A stretch of DNA of 64,000 bases from positions 186,001-250,000 of the forward strand of contig NZ_JAAOIY010000003.1 in assembly GCF_013184495.1 (NCBI RefSeq), in the 5' to 3' direction. Below, piece by piece: positions 58,541 through 64,000 of this stretch. Under the pieces are notes generated by a model. It was not told the DNA's origin. It searched no databases and saw only the letters and a program-made list of their open reading frames with translations. The stretch's first letter is position 1, and each line of letters starts with the position of its first letter. Both the position numbers and the translations under genes were made by a program. This DNA comes from Sporosarcina jiandibaonis (GTDB taxonomy: Bacteria; Bacillota; Bacilli; Bacillales_A; Planococcaceae).

Positions 58541-59308
58541 ATGAAGTTTTTGAAAAAGATTTTTACAATGTTTGTTGTTTCAGCAGGATTAGTGACAACA
58601 TTTGGTGCGAGTGAAAGCTCAGCGCATTCCTCAACATATACAATTGAAAAAGGTGATACATTATCCGAAATTGCCGTTTCGCATAATGTGAGCGTAGGTG
58701 ACTTAAAGGAATGGAATAACTTAAAGTCAACAGTCATCTATCCAAACCAAAAGCTTACCATTTCGGAAGCAAAAGAATATACGGTTCAAAAAGGTGATTC
58801 GTTATATAAAATTGCTAAAATACATAACGTTTCGATAGCTGATTTAATGGCAAAGAATAATTTGACATCAACCGTTATTTTCCCGAACCAAAAGTTTATA
58901 GTTGAATCAACGAAAACATCAACTGCGCAAGTTACAAAAACATCAGTTGCAAAACCAGCAATTACGAAAGCGAGTAAAAAAGTTGAAACACCATCCCGTT
59001 CAACTTCGGAAAATGCAGTAAAAGAATTTACCGTAACAGCAACTGCCTATACAGCTTATTGTAACGGATGTATAGGAATTACGAAAACAGGTATTAATTT
59101 GAGAGAGAATCCAGACTTAAAAGTAATCGCGGTCGATCCAACGGTTATCAAGCTTGGAACTAAAGTCCATGTAGAAGGATATGGCTATGCGATCGCTGGA
59201 GATATCGGCGGTGCCATCAAAGGAAATAAAATCGATGTTTTCATCCCGACAAAAAGTGAAGCGCTTAACTGGGGACGTAAACAAGTTAAAATAAAGATTC
59301 TTGATTAA
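58541..59308 (+). CDS. Secreted LysM-3D domain cell-wall protein (YocH-like)
   Basis: 255 residues. Signal peptide (MKFLKKIFTMFVVSAGLVTTFGASESSAHS), two LysM peptidoglycan-binding repeats (about 33-75 and 80-122), a Ser/Thr/Lys linker, and a C-terminal 3D domain (about 165-255) with the three aspartates in AVDP, GDIGG and KIDVF. YocH-type proteins are cell-wall hydrolases controlled by the WalRK system, and a perfect WalR box lies upstream, supporting this. AGGAG precedes the ATG. Confidence 0.9.
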   Translation: MKFLKKIFTMFVVSAGLVTTFGASESSAHSSTYTIEKGDTLSEIAVSHNVSVGDLKEWNNLKSTVIYPNQKLTISEAKEYTVQKGDSLYKIAKIHNVSIADLMAKNNLTSTVIFPNQKFIVESTKTSTAQVTKTSVAKPAITKASKKVETPSRSTSENAVKEFTVTATAYTAYCNGCIGITKTGINLRENPDLKVIAVDPTVIKLGTKVHVEGYGYAIAGDIGGAIKGNKIDVFIPTKSEALNWGRKQVKIKILD

Positions 59309-59315
59309 TTAATAG

Positions 59316-59354
59316 AAAAGCTTGTTAGCCATTATTGGTTAACAAGCTTTTTTT
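59316..59354 (+). terminator. Terminator after LysM-3D gene
   Basis: AAAAGCTTGTTA-GCCA pairs with TGG-TTAACAAGCTTTT, followed by TTTT. Confidence 0.85.
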
Positions 59355-59546
59355 GCTGTTAGCCATATTTTACTATTAATTAACTAAAATATTGTTGCAA
59401 TTATGAATACAAACAACTACAATTTCATAGAATAGTTGTTTTTTTAATTATCGAAACATATAGTGGGAGAAGTGCATTTCTTTTCTGTAATCAAAATGAT
59501 ATGCTTGTAATAATCGAGATAATCCTTTCGGAAAAGTGGTGAAAGA

Positions 59547-60092
59547 ATGGATAAACGTAGTCATATGTTAATCCTTGTAGTACTTATTGGGGTACCGTTA
59601 TTTATATGGATTCAATTTTTTGAAGTGCCGAACAAAGTTAAAATCGGTGAAGAAAAAATGCAACAGGATCCTTTAACACATAACTTCGAAAAAGTAACCT
59701 CATTTGAAAACCCTTATATGGGTGATGCATCGAATATGGGGGGGCTATTTAGTGCCTTGCCGTTAAATAACTATAGAGGTCCATTAGAAATGGATGCGGA
59801 AAAGTTTTCAGTTATCGTTGAATATAATTTAGACGTAGATGTGTCGACAGAAACGGTTAAGCAAGCAGTAGTTTATAACACGACAGCTGCCTTTACACTG
59901 ATCGGAAATTTGCAGGAGATAAAATTGCTATTTGGTGATGAATCATATATTGTGACACGTGAGAACGTTGAAAAGTGGTTTGGCACGACATTGGTGGATT
60001 TTAAAGATCCGAAAATATTCAAGGAAAAAGTTCAACAAAAATTAACCGATGATATTAATAAATGGGTATCGGCTTATACGGAAGGGGAATAA
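59547..60092 (+). CDS. Membrane-anchored hypothetical protein (DUF4825-like)
   Basis: 181 residues with one N-terminal membrane helix (MLILVVLIGVPLFIWIQFF) and an extracytoplasmic domain with SFENPYMGDASNMGGLFSALPLN, a pattern I associate with DUF4825 domains in Bacillales; this is tentative. It is followed after 3 bp by the SDR gene, so they share a transcript. Function unknown. Confidence 0.75.
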   Translation: MDKRSHMLILVVLIGVPLFIWIQFFEVPNKVKIGEEKMQQDPLTHNFEKVTSFENPYMGDASNMGGLFSALPLNNYRGPLEMDAEKFSVIVEYNLDVDVSTETVKQAVVYNTTAAFTLIGNLQEIKLLFGDESYIVTRENVEKWFGTTLVDFKDPKIFKEKVQQKLTDDINKWVSAYTEGE

Positions 60093-60095
60093 TTT

Positions 60096-60818
60096 GTGGA
60101 TGTCGTTATTGTAACAGGAGCATCAAAAGGTATTGGCTATGAACTTTCAAAGCAATTGCAAGCGTTAGGGAAGAAAGTGATCGGGATTGCCCGAACTGTT
60201 GATCAAAATGCTTCAAATTTTGTAACTGCAGATCTAGCAAAGACAAGCCTTCTTGAGGGTATTTTGACTTCGATTATTGATGAAAATGTTGAGATTGCTA
60301 CATCCTTTACACTCATTAATAATGCTGGCATTGTAGATCCGATCGGATTGGTTGGAAATGTACAAGCAGTGGATATCGAAAAATCGATTGCTGTTAATTT
60401 AACTGCGCCGATCATTCTCTCAAATACGTTTATTGAAAAGTTGCGAGATGTGCATATACCGAAACGAATCGTTAATATTTCGTCTGGAGCTGGACGGAAA
60501 ACATACGAAGGATGGGGCGCATATTGTACAACGAAAGCGGGGCTCGATCATTTTTCAAGGGTTGTTGCAATGGAACAAGCTAATGCAAAGTACCCAGTAG
60601 ACATCGTTTCAATCGCTCCGGGTATTATTGACACAGGTATGCAGGAAATAATTCGTTCAAGTGATGAAGGGGATTTTCCGCTTCTTGACCGGTTCATTAC
60701 ATACAAAGAACAAGGAGCACTAAGCAGCGCAAAAGAGACAGCCGAAAAACTCATCGCAGTCCTGAAACATGAAGATTTCAAAGCAATTGGTCCGATTGCA
60801 GACGTGCGCAATTTATAA
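60096..60818 (+). CDS. Short-chain dehydrogenase (benzil reductase YueD-like)
   Basis: 240 residues from a GTG start. NADP-binding VTGASKGIGYEL (6-17), NNAG near 80, catalytic Ser in NISSGAG and Tyr-x3-Lys in YCTTKAG (about 148-154). Length and the IAPGIIDTGMQ segment match the sepiapterin-reductase-like group that includes the S-benzoin-forming benzil reductase of Bacillus. The true substrate is unknown. In operon with the membrane-anchored gene before it. Confidence 0.88.
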   Translation: MDVVIVTGASKGIGYELSKQLQALGKKVIGIARTVDQNASNFVTADLAKTSLLEGILTSIIDENVEIATSFTLINNAGIVDPIGLVGNVQAVDIEKSIAVNLTAPIILSNTFIEKLRDVHIPKRIVNISSGAGRKTYEGWGAYCTTKAGLDHFSRVVAMEQANAKYPVDIVSIAPGIIDTGMQEIIRSSDEGDFPLLDRFITYKEQGALSSAKETAEKLIAVLKHEDFKAIGPIADVRNL

Positions 60819-60862
60819 AAGGTAGGTGTCCGACTGAGTTTTCAGCGGACATCTACCTTTTC
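60818..60862. terminator. Bidirectional terminator between SDR and mnmM
   Basis: AAAAGGTAGGTGTCCG pairs with CGGACATCTACCTTTT (one wobble) around a 13-base loop. Confidence 0.9.
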
Positions 60863-61433
60863 ACTTGGAAAAAGCCCTCATTTTTTCAATGACAATAAGA
60901 AACGGGGGATTGTTTAGTCTGTTGAGTTGTTCGTATTTTATGACCTGAACATCTGCTTGATGAAGGGTACGAACATAGTTTAGTAGAGCATCCCGTTCAT
61001 CAGAACCGCCTTCATGGCCGTCATAAACAGCTATTGAAATAACGCCCCCGACTTTTAGTTTGTTGAGTAATTTATGTAGCGCTTTAATTGTAGAATCAGG
61101 TTTTGTAACGATAGATATATCTTCACTATGCGGCAAATAACCTAAATTGAACATAGCGCCGCCAATTTCATCAGTAACGTATTGATCGACGTTTTCATGG
61201 CTATCCAAAATGAGAGATACCCGGCTAGTTAATTCGCCTAGTCGCTTTGCTGTTGAATCTAATGCAGCTTGTTGAATATCGAAAGCGTAGACATGTCCTT
61301 GTTCGCCGACATGTTCAGCTAAAAATAGCGTATCGTTTCCATTGCCGGCTGTGGCATCGACTGCGATTTCACCCGGATTTACGGTTTCCGCAAGCAACTG
61401 CTTTGCCATGGGAAGTACGCGAAGAAGTTTCAT
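60861..61433 (-). CDS. mnmM: tRNA 5-aminomethyl-2-thiouridine methyltransferase MnmM (YtqB)
   Basis: 190 residues. SAM-binding loop VDATAGNGNDTLFLAEHVG (about 24-42), with acidic YAFDIQ after it; the NLGYLPHSE motif near 98 resembles the NPPY region. YtqB of Bacillus, now MnmM, adds the methyl group of mnm5s2U at tRNA position 34. Its start overlaps the stop of the radical SAM gene (ATGA), so the two are coupled. Confidence 0.9.
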   Translation of the reverse strand: MKLLRVLPMAKQLLAETVNPGEIAVDATAGNGNDTLFLAEHVGEQGHVYAFDIQQAALDSTAKRLGELTSRVSLILDSHENVDQYVTDEIGGAMFNLGYLPHSEDISIVTKPDSTIKALHKLLNKLKVGGVISIAVYDGHEGGSDERDALLNYVRTLHQADVQVIKYEQLNRLNNPPFLIVIEKMRAFSK

Positions 61434-62389
61434 AGGAATTTTACTGCTCCTTTATAGTGTTTTCCTTGCCAGCTATTTCGTCTTTCCAGTTCCTTATCAA
61501 TTCCGTTTAATACTTCCCATTTCGTAACGCTCCACATCGGGCCGATCATCAGTTCAATCGGGCCGTCGCCGGTAATGCGATGAACAATCATTTCAGGAGG
61601 GAGTATTTCTAGTTGGTCTGCGACAAGATTGATGTATTCATCTTTTTCTAGAAATTCCAGTACGCCTTTTTCGTATTGTTTCACCATCGGCGTACCTTTT
61701 AATAGATGCAGCAAATGGATTTTGATGCCTTGGACATCGAGTTTAGCGACTTCGCATGCCGTTTCCATCATCATGTCATAGTCTTCCATTGGAAGTCCGT
61801 TAATAATATGCGTGCACACGCGGATTCCGTGCTTGCGAAGTTTTTCAACTCCTTCGACATAAGTAGCATAATCATGGGCTCTGTTCACAAGGTTTGCAGT
61901 TTTTTCATGGACGGTTTGCAAGCCGAGTTCAACCCATAAGTAAGTGCGTTCGTTTAATTCTGCTAAATATTCGACGACATCATCGGGAAGGCAGTCTGGA
62001 CGGGTCGCGATGGATATGCCTACAACGCCTTCTTGCGCTAGTGCTGCTTCGAATTTCTCTTTTAGTTTTGGAAGCGGGGCATGGGTATTCGTATAAGCTT
62101 GGAAATAGGCCATCGGTTTGCCGTCTCTCCATTTTCTGTGCATGCGTTCCTTGATTTCAGCAAACTGCACATCGATTGGATCGACTCGGTCACCTGCAAA
62201 GTCGCCGGATCCTGCGACGCTGCAAAATGTGCACCCCCCGAAAGCAACAGTGCCGTCTCGGTTTGGACAATCAAATCCCGCATCAAGCGCAACTTTAAAT
62301 ACTTTGAAACCAAATTCATCTTTTAAATGCCTGGACCATGTATAATACCGTTTTCCTTCTGTAGGGAACGGAAGCGTTGAAGAATCCAT
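61430..62389 (-). CDS. mnmL: Radical SAM protein MnmL (YtqA, TIGR01212)
   Basis: About 319 residues from ATG 62389. The radical SAM cluster cysteines are in DCPNRDGTVAFGGCTFC, a spacing typical of the TIGR01212 group. YtqA of Bacillus, named MnmL, works with MnmM in making mnm5s2U of tRNA. The C-terminal ITGDGPIELMIGPMWSV is conserved in the family. Coupled upstream of mnmM. Confidence 0.88.
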   Translation of the reverse strand: MDSSTLPFPTEGKRYYTWSRHLKDEFGFKVFKVALDAGFDCPNRDGTVAFGGCTFCSVAGSGDFAGDRVDPIDVQFAEIKERMHRKWRDGKPMAYFQAYTNTHAPLPKLKEKFEAALAQEGVVGISIATRPDCLPDDVVEYLAELNERTYLWVELGLQTVHEKTANLVNRAHDYATYVEGVEKLRKHGIRVCTHIINGLPMEDYDMMMETACEVAKLDVQGIKIHLLHLLKGTPMVKQYEKGVLEFLEKDEYINLVADQLEILPPEMIVHRITGDGPIELMIGPMWSVTKWEVLNGIDKELERRNSWQGKHYKGAVKFL

Positions 62390-62517
62390 ATTTTTGTTCA
62401 CTCCTTATACTAAAATTATACCATGTTTAGAATAGCGTATTCTTCAAAAGATAAATAGTATTACTGATTGTCGATTAAGCGCATAAAGAATATTGGGTTT
62501 TGAGAGGGGGCAAACTA

Positions 62518-63702
62518 ATGCCTAGAGCAGTTTGGCTATTAATCATCGGGATGCTGGTCAACGTGACGGGGAACTCGTTTTTGTGGCCGCTTAATACAAT
62601 TTACATACATGATTATTTAGGGAAATCGCTTACGGTTGCCGGTATTGTTTTAATGTTGAATTCGGGTGCAGGCGTTTTTGGAAATCTGCTTGGCGGTTTT
62701 TTATTCGACCGGATTGGCGGCTATAAATCGATTATTGGCGGCATCGTCATTTCACTAATCGCTTTAGTTTGTCTTGTTTTCTGGCATGATTGGCCGCAAT
62801 ATGTTGTTTTTTTAACAGTTCTCGGATTTAGCGGCGGAATTGTTTTCCCGAGTATGTATGCGATGGTAGGCACGGTTTGGCCTGGAGCGGGGCGGAAAGC
62901 GTTCAATGCGATATATCTTTCTCAAAATCTCGGTGTGGCGATTGGTCCGGCGCTTGCCGGGTTAGTGGCATCTGTCAATATTAATTATATTTTTTCTGCG
63001 AACTTATTTTTTTATGTCGTTTTTTTCTTCATTGCTTATTTTGGTTATAAAAAGATGACGATCGAGCCCACTCAGCATACGAATGTTGTGATGCAAAGGA
63101 AAAAGATACGTCAGAAAGCACCTTTTTATGCGCTTTTAATCATAACGGGCGGGTATTTGCTGACATGGCTTATCTATTCCCAATGGTCAACGACGATTTC
63201 GACGCATGCATTAGACCTGGGAATAACGTTAAAACAATATAGTTTCATTTGGACGTTAAATGGGTTGCTCATTGTGCTTGGACAACCTTTGATCAAACCG
63301 ATTATTAAACGGCTTGAACATCAACTTAAAGCGCAAATGTTGATAGGTATCGGGATATTCATTATTTCTTTTATCGTTGTCGGTTATGCGGGTTCGTTTA
63401 AAATGTTCATCATTTCTATGGCGATTTTAACTTTTGGAGAGATGTTTGTTTGGCCGGCGATTCCGACTATCGCCAACCATCTTGCACCGAAAGGTCGTGA
63501 AGGTTTCTATCAAGGAATCGTCAACTCGGCGGCAACAATCGGTCGTATGATCGGCCCATTGGCGGGTGGAATTCTAGTTGATTTATACGGAATGCATATT
63601 ATGTTAATCATATTGACAGCTCTTACAAGTTTATCGATTTTCACGACGTTGTTTTATGATAGACCGATTAAAAGAGCTGAATATAAACCAGAAAATCCAT
63701 GA
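62518..63702 (+). CDS. MFS transporter
   Basis: About 394 residues from ATG 62518 after GAGAGGGGG; the frame opens earlier at 62500. Twelve membrane helices; motif A is GGFLFDRIGGYKSII. The N-terminal WLLIIGMLVNVTGNSFLWPLNTIYIHDYLGKSL and C-terminal REGFYQGIVNSAATIGRMIGPLAGG are typical of YttB/MdtH-like exporters of Bacillales. Substrate unknown. Its stop codon lies inside the terminator stem. Confidence 0.88.
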   Translation: MPRAVWLLIIGMLVNVTGNSFLWPLNTIYIHDYLGKSLTVAGIVLMLNSGAGVFGNLLGGFLFDRIGGYKSIIGGIVISLIALVCLVFWHDWPQYVVFLTVLGFSGGIVFPSMYAMVGTVWPGAGRKAFNAIYLSQNLGVAIGPALAGLVASVNINYIFSANLFFYVVFFFIAYFGYKKMTIEPTQHTNVVMQRKKIRQKAPFYALLIITGGYLLTWLIYSQWSTTISTHALDLGITLKQYSFIWTLNGLLIVLGQPLIKPIIKRLEHQLKAQMLIGIGIFIISFIVVGYAGSFKMFIISMAILTFGEMFVWPAIPTIANHLAPKGREGFYQGIVNSAATIGRMIGPLAGGILVDLYGMHIMLIILTALTSLSIFTTLFYDRPIKRAEYKPENP

Positions 63703-63727
63703 TCTCGGATTTTCTGGTTTTTTATTT
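63688..63727 (+). terminator. Terminator overlapping the end of the MFS gene
   Basis: CCAGAAAATCC pairs with GGATTTTCTGG around ATGATCTC; it includes the stop codon, followed by six T. Confidence 0.9.
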
Positions 63728-63795
63728 TAGAAACAACGTTTTTTGAAACGTATTGCCAAGAATACAACAAACAGTTATGACAAATACTAATAAAA

Positions 63796-63810
63796 AGCGA
63801 GCGTTTTCAA
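63796..63810 (-). promoter_or_regulatory. cre-like (CcpA) site upstream of the CoA-transferase gene
   Basis: Minus strand TTGAAAACGCTCGCT fits WTGNAANCGNWNNCW at every position. It lies upstream of a TTGCAA/TTTAAT promoter candidate (63843-63870, 16-bp spacer). Confidence 0.55.
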
Positions 63811-63921
63811 CGATTTACTTATTAAAAATAGCTCCCTTTCATTGCAAGATTACGTAAACTTTGATTTAATTAAATAGATAGAACGTTTATAACTACTAAT
63901 AGATTCAAAGGGGGATGCATG

Positions 63922-64000
63922 ATGAAACCAATTTATTCATCTGCGAAGGAAGCGGTTGCAGACATTCAAGATGGCGCTACGATTATGGTCGGTGGATTCG
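63922..64000 (+). CDS. 3-oxoacid CoA-transferase subunit A (partial, truncated by window end)
   Basis: Only the first 26 codons are in the window. The reading MKPIYSSAKEAVADIQDGATIMVGGF is the N-terminus of the alpha subunit of succinyl-CoA:3-ketoacid (ScoA-like) or related CoA-transferases. AAAGGGGG lies seven bases before ATG 63922; ATG 63919 is also in frame. A cre-like site upstream suggests catabolite control. The exact acid cannot be told from this fragment. Confidence 0.85.
   Translation, partial: MKPIYSSAKEAVADIQDGATIMVGGF

Overview
The window looks like chromosomal DNA of a low-to-moderate GC Bacillota, order Bacillales, most likely a Planococcaceae (Sporosarcina-like) or close Bacillaceae genome. 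The support is strong AGGAGG-type ribosome binding sites, frequent TTG and GTG starts, sigma-A and sigma-B type promoters, and Bacillus-type loci (tenA-thiZXY under a TPP riboswitch, mnmL-mnmM, sbcDC, an mhqO-like gene with an MhqR-type operator, a LysM-3D autolysin-like gene with a WalR box). No prophage, CRISPR array, rRNA or tRNA gene was seen. The family assignment is an inference.

Layout. 1-6852: the end of a ROK regulator, a sugar ABC importer (binding protein plus two permeases, no ATPase) and, convergent to it, a secreted PIG-L deacetylase with NEW3-like domains. 7204-9619: a CYP152-type P450, a uracil-DNA glycosylase-like protein and a VOC protein. 9795-13145: a short aconitase, a DnaJ-type zinc-motif protein, a GNAT and a small membrane protein. 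13272-20577: oligoendopeptidase F, GNAT, PaaI-type thioesterase, MobA-like transferase, erythromycin esterase and small conserved proteins. 20748-27863: DAACS symporter, GyrI-like protein, a phosphatase/wHTH/membrane-protein operon, a quinone-response operon (VOC dioxygenase plus flavin reductase), a histidine-rich peptide and a nitroreductase. 27985-32313: two MFS pumps (one with a perfect 86-bp tandem duplication over its start) and a BCCT transporter with a sigma-B promoter. 32349-36796: two phosphatases, SRAP, Sir2, a DUF3298 protein and threonine dehydratase. 36840-38891: arsRBC with twin operators.

40208-44952: a SAM hydrolase gene under a T-box leader, then a small accessory segment in which an unrecognised secreted protein and a membrane protein sit between two remnants of the 3' end of an RND efflux gene, then a GIY-YIG protein and a large unrecognised protein. 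44953-48300: TPP riboswitch-tenA-thiZ-thiX-thiY. 48443-54241: sbcD-sbcC and brnQ. 54799-58419: GntR regulator and a VOC-VanZ-RtcB-GNAT group. 58541-63702: LysM-3D protein, a membrane-anchored protein, a benzil reductase-like SDR, mnmM-mnmL and an MFS pump. 63922-end: start of a CoA-transferase subunit A gene with a cre-like site upstream.

The most interesting points are the T-box ahead of a SAM hydrolase (possible methionine recycling on demand); two convergent-intergenic arrays of unrelated sequence that share a 21-bp step; the secreted/membrane gene pair between RND remnants; the 86-bp duplication that builds a GTGA stop-start junction; the paired ArsR operators; and one likely frameshift at the start of the mhqO-like gene.
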